This document shows, piece after piece, positions 1 through 6,688 of a stretch of 14,403 nt of DNA. Positions within the stretch are counted from its first letter, which is position 1. Every line of letters starts with the position of its first letter. A program made the position numbers and the translations under genes. This DNA comes from DSWT01 sp035415725 (lineage in GTDB: Bacteria; Chloroflexota; Anaerolineae; B4-G1; SLSP01). The stretch spans positions 1-14,403 of the forward strand of contig DAOOGN010000102.1 in the NCBI GenBank assembly GCA_035415725.1, written 5' to 3'. A model generated the notes under the pieces. That model was given only the letters and a program-made list of their open reading frames with translations, did not search any database and had not been told where the DNA came from.

Positions 1-60
1 ATGTGCCCTCCCCAAAGTCCCGTTCGCCACCTGGCAAGGGTGGCTGAATAGTTACAATTT
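1..60. repeat. Dispersed intergenic repeat, copy A (cut by window edge)
   Basis: Bases 1-60 match bases 11743-11802 without gaps at 48 of 60 positions by my hand alignment. The longest identical block is 15 bases (42-56, GGCTGAATAGTTACA), and a 12-base block (9-20) is also identical. Neither copy lies in a gene. Copy A is downstream of the histidine kinase and contains a short potential hairpin (GCCACC at 26-31 with GGTGGC at 39-44). The rest of the region up to 128 is G/C-rich with an imperfect hairpin near 75-102 and no visible gene. The function is unknown; it could be part of a non-autonomous mobile element or a conserved intergenic module. Confidence 0.65.
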
Positions 61-128
61 TTGTAGGGTGAGGCTGGGATGGGGCGGCGAATGTCCCTCC
101 CACCCCCGCCAAACCTTCGTCTATGGGT

Positions 129-1457
129 TTAATATGGAACCGTCAGGTGGAACGTCACGCCCTCGTTGAGCGCACTCTCGATACGCAGCGTCCCGTCCAA
201 CAACCGCACCCGCTCACGGATGTTCCGCAGGCCATACCCTTTGCTCACCTGGAGCGTTTCCATACCGATGCCATCGTCGGAAATAGTCAAGTCCAGCGCA
301 TGTTCGCCGTATTCCAACTGCACCTTCACCCCGCGTGCGCGGGCATGGCGTGCGGTGTTAGCCAGGGTTTCGCGCACGATCTGAAAGATGTGCCGCCGCC
401 GTTCCATCGACAGAATTTCAACCGGCGTGCCGCTAATCGTCAATTCGGTTTCCAACAGGGTGTTGATGTGAAAATCACGCAATAAACGCTTGATGCCTGA
501 GGGGAGATCGTCATCCGGCATATCACTGCGCAGATCGAAGATATAGCGCCGGATGTCCTGGATCGTCTCGTTCAGGTTATCCATCACCCGCCCCAACTGT
601 GCCTGGGCGCGCATGGGATCGGAAGGGATGATTGGCTGCACGCTTTCCAACAGTAAGCCGGCGGCATAGATGGATTGGATGATCCCATCGTGGAGGTCAC
701 GGCCAATACGTTCACGGTCCACGGCCAGCGTTTGCAGACGCTCTACTCCTTCGATCCAGCGCTCGGTCTCCAGTTGCAGAGTGTTCAACGCGCGGTTGAT
801 GCCGAGTGTCAATGCCGCCCCCACCAGGACCCACACCCATTCCGTGAGCGCCGGCGCCATGCCACGCATCCACCAGGGCCAATACAGCAAGTGCAAGAGG
901 CCGAATGTACCCGCCGCCACCTCCACCAACTGTAAATACGGTCGAATACGTTGCCGCAGTGTCACCTCCAGCGTTTGATAACTTTGGCGGCGCACCCCGA
1001 TCGCGGCCAGGAGACCGCCGGCGAAACCGAGCAAGGCATGCGCAAGGAGGGTCGTAACCTGAATCACCGTCTCGCGCTGAACGGGCAGCGCCACGTAAGC
1101 GCCAAGGGACGAGATCACCCACACCACATTCAGCCCTACCAGCCAACGCCGCCCCTGCATGGGTCCGGTTTCTTCTGAAAAAAAGGGCTGGATGCCGAAT
1201 GTAATCAAGCAAATGTAGCTCATCCCTGACAACACGGGACGGACGAACCCGGGAAACAGGGGCACCGGCGGCGTCATGGCGGCAAACAGGTCATTCCAGG
1301 CGACAACGGCCTCGCCGAGGGCGAACAATCCCATCCAATACAGCCGTCGCGCCAACAAAATTCGCCGGCTGTGGGATTGAAGAGAAAAGACCGTCAGGCC
1401 TAACGTAAAAAAAACCAGTCCGTGTAAAAAACGTCCCAGAACAACTACACCGTTCAT
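129..1457 (-). CDS. Membrane sensor histidine kinase, NarL/LiaS type (HisKA_3)
   Basis: The product is 442 residues. The N-terminal half (about residues 1-220) is hydrophobic with roughly six or more membrane segments and no obvious large extracytoplasmic sensor domain, so it probably senses within the membrane. A short linker leads to a HisKA_3 dimerisation domain with phospho-acceptor His256 in GRDLHDGIIQS. A GHKL ATPase domain follows: N-box ETLANTARHA (Asn367), G1 box DDGIGM (395-400) and G2 box GYGLRNIRER (407-416). By family it should autophosphorylate on His and pass phosphate to a LuxR/NarL-type response regulator. None is encoded in the window, so the partner lies elsewhere. The gene is 66 bases downstream of the lipoprotein gene on the same strand and may also have its own promoter. 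The start codon lacks a strong Shine-Dalgarno sequence, so the exact start is uncertain. Confidence 0.93.
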   Translation of the reverse strand: MNGVVVLGRFLHGLVFFTLGLTVFSLQSHSRRILLARRLYWMGLFALGEAVVAWNDLFAAMTPPVPLFPGFVRPVLSGMSYICLITFGIQPFFSEETGPMQGRRWLVGLNVVWVISSLGAYVALPVQRETVIQVTTLLAHALLGFAGGLLAAIGVRRQSYQTLEVTLRQRIRPYLQLVEVAAGTFGLLHLLYWPWWMRGMAPALTEWVWVLVGAALTLGINRALNTLQLETERWIEGVERLQTLAVDRERIGRDLHDGIIQSIYAAGLLLESVQPIIPSDPMRAQAQLGRVMDNLNETIQDIRRYIFDLRSDMPDDDLPSGIKRLLRDFHINTLLETELTISGTPVEILSMERRRHIFQIVRETLANTARHARARGVKVQLEYGEHALDLTISDDGIGMETLQVSKGYGLRNIRERVRLLDGTLRIESALNEGVTFHLTVPY

Positions 1458-1505
1458 GGATTCTTGCCTACACTTGATGACCTTTCGTTTGCCATGTACC
1501 CAGGA

Positions 1506-1533
1506 AGTATACCATAGGCGGAATCAAGGCCAA
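1506..1533 (-). promoter_or_regulatory. Possible sigma70-type promoter for the histidine kinase
   Basis: On the minus strand, TTGGCC (1533-1528) is followed after 16 bases by TATACT (1511-1506), a five-of-six match to the -10 consensus with a weaker -35. It would give a leader of about 40 bases before the kinase start. It overlaps the last codons of the lipoprotein gene. Read-through from the lipoprotein gene is an alternative. Confidence 0.35.
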
Positions 1534-2657
1534 TAGGTCGCCGTCCACTCCTCCAACATTTCCGCCGTGGCGTCGACCAGGCGCCACTCTTCGCCGGTGC
1601 GCGTCGTCTGCCATTCCATGTTCCAGAGACGGCCTACAATCACGCCGCCCTCGTTATCCCAGGATGTGACCATCGCCGCGACACGCGCGCTCATTTCGGT
1701 CTCCGTATCGGGGATGAGGTGAACGCTTCCTACTCTCACCCGGATGGTCGTTGCAAACCCGTTCGCCCACATCTCGTAAGGGCGGTCATCGCGGGGCAAC
1801 AGCAAGTTGTACGCGCCCGGCAGGTCACGGTCGTTCAATGCCAGGTAGAATGCAATTACGGCGTATTCAGGCTTGTGGGTGGGATACGTGTGGGGACGAT
1901 CCAGGGAATACCAACTGTAACAGTCGGAGGTCCATCCATAGGTGTGCTCTTCCCAGGTATGGATCACGTACCAGGCCAGGCTGGGCGCGCTTCGCTCCCG
2001 GTAGCCTTCCCAAATTTCCTCCTCGAGGTCGCCATCGGCATCGACGAAACGGACGCCCGCGTCGCCGGAGAAAAAACCCAGGCGGCGATAACCGTCCGTA
2101 TCCCAGACGTAGAGATGGAGCAAAGTCTCGTTTTTCTCGGCGTGGCCGAAGATGGCGATCTCCGGCAAGCCGTCGGCGTTGACATCGCGCACCTCAACCT
2201 CGCACGTAGCGTACTCGCCCAATCCGACGTCGGGCACGCCGGCCTTGGGGAACGCCGGTTCCAGAGGATAAGAGACGTCGCCGTCAAGGACGAAGGCACT
2301 CAAGCGGGGGGGGGTGGTCGGCTGTTGGAATACGGCCAGCCATTCAGGTGTGCCGTCGGCGTCAGTATCCTCGTAACGCAGACAGAGCAATGCCGCGTCG
2401 CCAAGGCGCGTCTGGACAGCCGCCAGTCCGGCGCGGGCGACGTTGTCCGCCGCCGCGGCATCGGGCGTGGGGACGGGAGTGGCCGTCGGCGTGAGTGTCG
2501 GGGGCGGCGTGGATGTTGGGGGCGGCGGCGAAGGAGTCAGGGTCGCGGTTGGCGTGGCAGTTGACGCCGTCAGAAACGGCGTCATCGAGGCACAAGCCGG
2601 GGCAAGGATCGTTATGCCCAGAACGATAGAAACCAGCAGACAATGTTGGAGTTTCAT
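1524..2657 (-). CDS. Putative lipoprotein with Pro/Thr stalk, DxDxDG-type repeats and a C-terminal NTF2-like domain
   Basis: I chose the ATG at 2657 (377 residues) because AGGAGAGGG lies just upstream and the N-terminus then becomes a typical signal sequence, with a hydrophobic stretch at 7-19 and LAPAC ending at Cys22. This lipobox is imperfect. A longer reading frame begins at 2747 but would put charged residues before the signal. Residues 30-66 are almost all Pro, Thr and Ser, a surface stalk. The body has three Asp-rich loops of the DxDxDG/DxNxDG type (YEDTDADGTPEW, VRDVNADGLPEI, VRFVDADGDLEE), as in FG-GAP/VCBS-like calcium-binding repeats. The last 110 or so residues look like an NTF2-like or lumazine-binding-like fold (FYLALNDRDLPGAYNLL). 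This domain call is an inference from pattern only. It is likely an anchored extracytoplasmic binding protein, possibly a partner of the adjacent kinase. A run of nine C lies within the coding strand. Confidence 0.8.
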   Translation of the reverse strand: MKLQHCLLVSIVLGITILAPACASMTPFLTASTATPTATLTPSPPPPTSTPPPTLTPTATPVPTPDAAAADNVARAGLAAVQTRLGDAALLCLRYEDTDADGTPEWLAVFQQPTTPPRLSAFVLDGDVSYPLEPAFPKAGVPDVGLGEYATCEVEVRDVNADGLPEIAIFGHAEKNETLLHLYVWDTDGYRRLGFFSGDAGVRFVDADGDLEEEIWEGYRERSAPSLAWYVIHTWEEHTYGWTSDCYSWYSLDRPHTYPTHKPEYAVIAFYLALNDRDLPGAYNLLLPRDDRPYEMWANGFATTIRVRVGSVHLIPDTETEMSARVAAMVTSWDNEGGVIVGRLWNMEWQTTRTGEEWRLVDATAEMLEEWTATYWP

Positions 2658-2668
2658 TACTATCCCTC

Positions 2669-2704
2669 TCCTCTTTCCCCCGTGCCAACGCGAGGGAAAG
2701 AGGA
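2669..2704. repeat. Hairpin 0 of intergenic multi-hairpin module, copy 1
   Basis: An 11-bp stem (2669-2679 with 2694-2704) of pyrimidine/purine-biased sequence with a 14-base loop. It lies 12 bases upstream of the lipoprotein start and overlaps the upstream end of that gene's ribosome binding site on the minus strand. It corresponds in position to the ATTCCCC/GGGGAAT hairpin of the second module at 11579-11607. Confidence 0.6.
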
Positions 2705-2714
2705 CTTTTTTGGT

Positions 2715-2753
2715 GGTTTTTTGCAGGCGGGCGCAGCCCGCCTGCAAAAAACC
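2715..2753. repeat. Hairpin 1 of module, copy 1: perfect 18-bp palindrome
   Basis: Arms 2715-2732 and 2736-2753 are perfect reverse complements of 18 bases around a 3-base loop. The outer part is GGTTTTTT/AAAAAACC and the inner part is GCAGGCGGGC/GCCCGCCTGC. The A-run is on the 3' side on both strands, so this is not a canonical Rho-independent terminator. The GGCGGGC/GCCCGCC core recurs in the second module at 11612-11654. Confidence 0.8.
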
Positions 2754-2766
2754 CTTATTTTTTTCT

Positions 2767-2798
2767 CCCCCTCCCCAGCGAAAACGCTGGGGAGGGGG
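2767..2798. repeat. Hairpin 2 of module, copy 1: 14-bp stem with AAAA loop
   Basis: Arms 2767-2780 and 2785-2798 are perfect 14-bp complements, C/T-rich on one side and G/A-rich on the other, closed by an AAAA tetraloop. It is the third hairpin in about 130 bases. Such back-to-back G/C palindromes are typical of repeated intergenic elements. Confidence 0.75.
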
Positions 2799-2920
2799 CA
2801 GGGGGAGGGGCGAAAGCCACGGATCACAAAGGTTCGTCCATGGCCGTCTAGATAATTAGCGCCAGGCTGAGCCGTTACGCGATTTGAAAGATTATGGCCG
2901 TGAGTAGTATATTCAACGCA

Positions 2921-2953
2921 CAGGGCGCGAAGCTGTAGCAACTTCGCGCCCTG
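2921..2953. repeat. 12-bp perfect inverted repeat
   Basis: CAGGGCGCGAAG (2921-2932) pairs perfectly with CTTCGCGCCCTG (2942-2953) across a 9-base loop. No T-run follows on either strand. It lies between the terminator of the stalk protein gene and the leader of the lipoprotein gene. It could be a structural insulator, a regulator binding site or part of the repeat module. Confidence 0.6.
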
Positions 2954-2992
2954 TCGCGGCACTTAAAATCGCAATACGGCATACCCTGATGA

Positions 2993-3017
2993 GAGAAAAC
3001 GTCCTGTCAGCGGACGT
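2993..3017 (-). terminator. Probable weak Rho-independent terminator of the stalk protein gene
   Basis: Directly after the stop codon at 3024, the minus strand reads ACGTCC, a 7-base loop, GGACGT, then TTTCTCTC. The stem is only 6 bp, so strength is doubtful, but position and T/C-rich tail fit. Confidence 0.45.
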
Positions 3018-3023
3018 CAACGA

Positions 3024-3653
3024 TTATGCTTTGCGGAGCCGGCGGGCCGTAAAGAACACGCCGACGAGCAACACGGCGGCGGCTACCAGGGCCATTTCAC
3101 CGAGTCCCGTTTCAGGCGTTTGCCCGGTCGTTCCACCGGTGGCCGGACGGGGGGTAGCACCGGCAGCCGACGCTTTGGTCGGCGTTGGAGCCGGCGTATT
3201 GGTACGGCGCACGCGCGGCGTGGGCGTCGTGACGCCTTCCGCGGAGCCGCCGGTTGCACCCGCTTCACCCTCTGCCGGTGTCGCCGTCGGCCCAATGACG
3301 GGCGTAGGCGTCAATGTGGGCGTAGGTTTCGGCGTATTCGTCGGCGCCACCGTCTCCTCTGCCGTCGGGGGTACTTCCTCCGGGGTGGATGTGGCGACAA
3401 GAGTCGCTTCTGCCGTAGGCGTTTCGGTCGTGACGCCTGACGCGGCCTGCTGCGCTGCACGCTTCATCTGCGGGTTGATCACTAAGGCCCACACCCCAAA
3501 CGCCACCAACGCTAGGACAAGCAGTCCGCCCATAATGGCCACAGCGATAAGAAAGGTTTTATTTTGTCCTCCCCCGGCGCTCTGCTCCGCCGGCTCCTCC
3601 TCTTCCTCGAAGGCAGCTTCTGCTCCTAAAGTATCAAACAGGTCATCCGACAT
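3024..3653 (-). CDS. Pro/Thr-rich membrane-tethered protein with TPETG sortase-like signal
   Basis: The product is 209 residues. Residues 1-30 are strongly acidic (EEEEE at 16-20) and hydrophilic. Residues 33-59 form a membrane helix. Residues 70-178 are a low-complexity Thr/Pro/Ala stalk. The C-terminus has the layout of a sortase sorting signal: TPETG (179-183), a hydrophobic stretch (186-203) and the basic tail RRLRK. The Thr in place of Leu at motif position 1 is unlike classic LPxTG. The start is supported by AGGAGG 8 bases upstream. It probably sits with an acidic cytoplasmic head and an external stalk that is either anchored again through the second helix or processed by a sortase-like enzyme. 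No sortase gene is in the window. The gene has its own promoter and a likely terminator, so it appears to be a single-gene unit separate from the large operon upstream. No enzymatic domain is visible. Confidence 0.8.
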   Translation of the reverse strand: MSDDLFDTLGAEAAFEEEEEPAEQSAGGGQNKTFLIAVAIMGGLLVLALVAFGVWALVINPQMKRAAQQAASGVTTETPTAEATLVATSTPEEVPPTAEETVAPTNTPKPTPTLTPTPVIGPTATPAEGEAGATGGSAEGVTTPTPRVRRTNTPAPTPTKASAAGATPRPATGGTTGQTPETGLGEMALVAAAVLLVGVFFTARRLRKA

Positions 3654-3792
3654 GCGTTTTCCTCCTTGTTTGGGCTGCGACCTTAAGCGTCCGATAACCC
3701 CATTTATCCCCCCACCGGTTCATACGCGATTTTGCCAGGCGAGTTGACAACTCATCCTCCAGAAAAACACGGTTGGGATGTATTATAATGAT

Positions 3793-3821
3793 ATTGTATA
3801 CAAATTTTGTAAAAAATGCAA
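3793..3821 (-). promoter_or_regulatory. Sigma70-type promoter for the stalk protein gene
   Basis: In an unusually A/T-rich stretch, the minus strand has TTGCAT (3821-3816), a 17-base spacer and TACAAT (3798-3793). This predicts a leader of about 130 bases before the start at 3653. A second TATAAT lies just downstream (near 3783-3788) but without a well-spaced -35. Confidence 0.6.
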
Positions 3822-3880
3822 GTTACACTTTGATAACAAAAACGTAATGCGCAAGAAAATCTTAGTTCGACGTCTTACGG

Positions 3881-4933
3881 TCAAAGCAAACGTTCCAGAT
3901 TCATAAACGGGATCAGGGCGAATTCTTTACCGCCGAAATCTACCTGCACCCCCGGCAGACGTGCCCCGGTCTCCAGTTGGATCATGGTTGTGGGGATATT
4001 CGACACGACCCCTGATACCCCGGTGTACGACCCACGCAAGACCCGCACCCGGCTGCCCACGACCAGGGGGGACTCCGGGTTGATCGGCGGGGCAGACTGC
4101 GCCGGCATCGGCACGACGACGTAGGGACGTTCAGCCCGCCAACGATGGCGGAGCCGTCCGCCGACGGCTGCTTCACGGCCATCCAGCGAGCGCAACAGAT
4201 CGAAGTACACCTGTGACATGGGCGCGGCACCGATCCCTTCCGTCGCCACGACAGGGAAATCCACCGCCTCGAGCCGCGGGATCATGGACGGGGCAACACT
4301 GCCAACGATGATCCCCCGCACTTGCATTTCGACGGCCTGATCCAAGGCTTCATCATCCAGCCGCGATCCCCCCACCACGATGGCTCCTTGAGAAGCGGCG
4401 TCGATATTTTTGACGCGAATAGGCTGGCGCGGAGCGCGTACCACCACCCGCAGCACCCCATAAGCCTCTTCCCCGTTTCCCCAGCCCATTTGCATCCACG
4501 CACCGATGGTCTCAATCACGACGCCTTCATTGGGCAACACTTCGACCACCAGGCCAGGGACCAGGGCGGCCAGGGAAACCCCCTGAGGTTGAGCTTCCAC
4601 CAACAGCCGCCCACGTCCACTTCCCACGATGGAGCCGTCAATCGGGGCGCGGCACACCTGCCCACCGACCCCTCCCCGCGAGGCCAGGATGTCACCGGCG
4701 GCAACGGTATCACCGCGTTTCACTTTCAAATAGGGTTTTATCTTCTTCACCGGCAGATTAAGCTCGCGCGCCACATCGACGATACGAAAATCGACCGGTT
4801 CTACGGCTTGGGCGACGATGTGGGTCGGTTCCACCGCTTCTCCCAACCGCACAATCACCTCACCCGGACGCGGCAAACGTCGGGCAATCCGCACCAGCGT
4901 CAAGGGATTGGCCATGCTGTAGGGAATAAACAT
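3881..4933 (-). CDS. Barrel-sandwich plus KOW-like protein of the MutL-like operon
   Basis: The product is 350 residues, soluble, with no signal peptide or membrane helix. Residues 60-115 resemble a barrel-sandwich (biotinyl/lipoyl or RnfC-barrel-like) hybrid, with KVKRGDTVAAGDILAS followed by APIDGSIVGSG. There is no Lys in the canonical lipoyl position that I can recognise. Residues 180-260 are an alpha/beta segment (GAIVVGGS, RGIIVGSV). Residues 290-350 look like a KOW/SH3-like barrel (VGSRVRVLRGSYTGVSGVV). It is the last gene of the operon and begins 3 bases after the MutL-like gene, with GGGAGG in the final codons of that gene serving as its ribosome binding site. The close pairing suggests the two proteins work together. 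The C-terminal part of the MutL-like protein also ends in a beta-rich domain. The domain calls are from pattern recognition; the function is unknown. Confidence 0.82.
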   Translation of the reverse strand: MFIPYSMANPLTLVRIARRLPRPGEVIVRLGEAVEPTHIVAQAVEPVDFRIVDVARELNLPVKKIKPYLKVKRGDTVAAGDILASRGGVGGQVCRAPIDGSIVGSGRGRLLVEAQPQGVSLAALVPGLVVEVLPNEGVVIETIGAWMQMGWGNGEEAYGVLRVVVRAPRQPIRVKNIDAASQGAIVVGGSRLDDEALDQAVEMQVRGIIVGSVAPSMIPRLEAVDFPVVATEGIGAAPMSQVYFDLLRSLDGREAAVGGRLRHRWRAERPYVVVPMPAQSAPPINPESPLVVGSRVRVLRGSYTGVSGVVSNIPTTMIQLETGARLPGVQVDFGGKEFALIPFMNLERLL

Positions 4934-4936
4934 CTC

Positions 4937-6685
4937 TTAACCTCCCACATCCCAAATCCATCCGTGGAGCGTGCGACGACGGTGATCAGGATCATCGGGC
5001 AACACCAGAGGACGTCCACGGGCATCTACCACCAGACCTACCAGCCCACCAATGGCCTGCACCTTGCCCCCGCGCCCCACTCCAAGCCCGACGTCAAAGC
5101 GGTGGTTGGGTCGCAGTTCCAGACTGGCCTTCTGCCCCGGCAACAACGGCCAGATTTCGATATCGCCATAACGCGCTTCGACATCCAACGTGCCACCGTC
5201 CTCATACGTGATGCGCATCCGCAGCACCACTTCGCCTGGACGCGCCTTACCCACCGGCGAGATCACCGTGCCCAGGGAAACAAGTGCCCCGGTTTCCAGA
5301 GCAGAGGCTGCCGCCAGCGGCTTGAGCCCCGCCACCGCCCCAAGAGCAGGCGCAGCCCGGTTCACGTCCAACAAGACGGTAGAAATGCCCGTCGGCTGCA
5401 AACCATCCAGCGCAACCAGAAGGGCCTGTCCAGGACGCGGCATGTGAACCAAGCCGCCGCCGGAGATGAGAAGCGGATCGACGTGCGGCATCATGCCCGG
5501 CGACGTTCCACTCTTGCCGACATCCCAGGTCGGCAAGGCTATCGCCAGCGCCGAGCGAAGCATTTCGCGCGCGATGGCCTGCTCGACCCACAGTTCGCGC
5601 GGGTCCTGGGGAACCGTCCAGGGGCGCAGTTCGCGGTTATAAAGCAGGGTCAACAGTTCCTCCTCTTCCATCTCCTCAGGCACCCATTGCAACAAAGCAG
5701 CGATGCCGTGCTCTTTGACCCAGCTCAGCGGGCCATACGCCACGCCTTTTCCGTAAACCGTGACATAGGGCCGCCCATCAAACGTCGCTGCCACGGTCGT
5801 CGTCGCTGCCCCGGCATCAACGCCCAGGACGCCGCGGTCAGGATTCTTTTCACGCCGGCACAGGTAATCCACCACCCGCGAGAAGGCCGTCGCCGTGGGC
5901 AATAAGGGCAGACGGCTCCAACTCATCAAAGTATCGGCGCCGGGAGCGGTTTTCAGCCGTTCTTCGATGTAATACTGTTCCAACGCATTTTGCGCCGGCC
6001 CCAGTTGTTCTGTGGCGGTGGTCGGATGGACGTTATCCACCACCTCGACGTGCGCGATATCACCCAGCAGCTTGATGATGTTGGAACGTAACTCGGCATT
6101 GCCGGCATAGAGCACGGTCGGACGCTGATCCTGTTCCAGCATGGAAGCTGCCAGGGCAATCGCGTCGGCGAGTTCCATGACCGGCCGCCTGGCGCCCCCA
6201 TCAACGCCGCCCACCAGGAGCACGACGTCGGGGGAAACATCACGTGTGGTGCGCGCCCACGTTTCCTGCGGGGAGCTAAGGCTGCCTTCACGCGATAAAA
6301 TGGCCTTGATGTCGGTGTACGTACCGGCCGCTGCGCGCCGCGCACTTTCCAGGCTCATCTCACGCACCAGCCCGGCGATCACCAGGCTCAGCGGCTCCGC
6401 CGCGCTCACGGTGACGACAAAAGCGTCTACTCCTTCCATGCCTTGCTGCGGCGTGATCAATCGCGCTGCCGAATAGAGGGTGCGCCCGGTGATTTCCTCC
6501 AACTGTTCGAGCGCCTGCACTACCCCGATGCCCAAATCGTGCCAGGGAGGATTCAGGGTCGTCAACGCTGCAGCCTGGGCCACGAAACGGTAACTGTCCT
6601 CGACTCTTTCCAGGAGGAGCAGCTTGGTAAAGACGGTGCCACAATCCGCGACGAGAATAGATTCTATGGTACGTGCATCGGCCAT
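4937..6685 (-). CDS. MutL/GlmL-family ASKHA protein (glutamate mutase L-like), without mutase
   Basis: The product is 582 residues and cytoplasmic. The N-terminus has an ASKHA phosphate-1-type motif (LVADCGTVFTKLLLL, 11-25), and a second actin-like lobe begins with GVLGVDAGAATTTVAA (285-300). VVLLVGGVDGG (154-164), VLYAGNAELRSNIIKLL (191-207) and PLLISGGGLVH (404-414) match the MutL/GlmL pattern. Known GlmL members are about 460 residues and associate with adenosylcobalamin-dependent glutamate mutase; this one has an extra beta-rich C-terminal region (about 470-582). No glmS, glmE, cobalamin-binding or methylaspartase gene is in the window. It starts 3 bases after the stop of a six-helix membrane protein, with GGGAG in good position. 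I infer an ATP-binding actin-like role in a complex with its neighbours rather than glutamate mutase reactivation. Confidence 0.88.
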   Translation of the reverse strand: MADARTIESILVADCGTVFTKLLLLERVEDSYRFVAQAAALTTLNPPWHDLGIGVVQALEQLEEITGRTLYSAARLITPQQGMEGVDAFVVTVSAAEPLSLVIAGLVREMSLESARRAAAGTYTDIKAILSREGSLSSPQETWARTTRDVSPDVVLLVGGVDGGARRPVMELADAIALAASMLEQDQRPTVLYAGNAELRSNIIKLLGDIAHVEVVDNVHPTTATEQLGPAQNALEQYYIEERLKTAPGADTLMSWSRLPLLPTATAFSRVVDYLCRREKNPDRGVLGVDAGAATTTVAATFDGRPYVTVYGKGVAYGPLSWVKEHGIAALLQWVPEEMEEEELLTLLYNRELRPWTVPQDPRELWVEQAIAREMLRSALAIALPTWDVGKSGTSPGMMPHVDPLLISGGGLVHMPRPGQALLVALDGLQPTGISTVLLDVNRAAPALGAVAGLKPLAAASALETGALVSLGTVISPVGKARPGEVVLRMRITYEDGGTLDVEARYGDIEIWPLLPGQKASLELRPNHRFDVGLGVGRGGKVQAIGGLVGLVVDARGRPLVLPDDPDHRRRTLHGWIWDVGG

Positions 6686-6688
6686 GCC

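Noticed and set aside
1719..2564. Plus-strand open frame of 281 codons opposite the lipoprotein gene
   Set aside because: Composition (Arg/Gly/Val runs) mirrors the Pro/Thr stalk on the other strand; no family match.
2715..2753. 18-bp palindrome considered as a terminator
   Set aside because: The T-run is on the 5' side and the A-run on the 3' side of the stem on both strands, and it lies upstream of, not after, the lipoprotein gene.
2660..2962. Minus-strand open frame of 100 codons across the hairpin region
   Set aside because: It is a translation of the hairpin module (SPCPLPS-type peptide), typical of spurious calls over intergenic repeats.
2989..3747. Plus-strand open frame of 252 codons opposite the stalk protein
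   Set aside because: Val/Gly/Ala repeats are the antisense image of Thr/Pro repeats. The minus-strand gene has a strong ribosome site, a promoter and membrane helices.
4322..5905. Long plus-strand open frame of 527 codons opposite the barrel/KOW and MutL-like genes
   Set aside because: It spans the boundary of two recognisable genes, is rich in His, Arg and Gln with no family signature, and is explained by high-GC third positions on the opposite strand.
4937..6685. Glutamate mutase reactivation locus (glm operon)
   Set aside because: No mutase S or E subunit and no B12-binding motif in the window; neighbours are membrane proteins.
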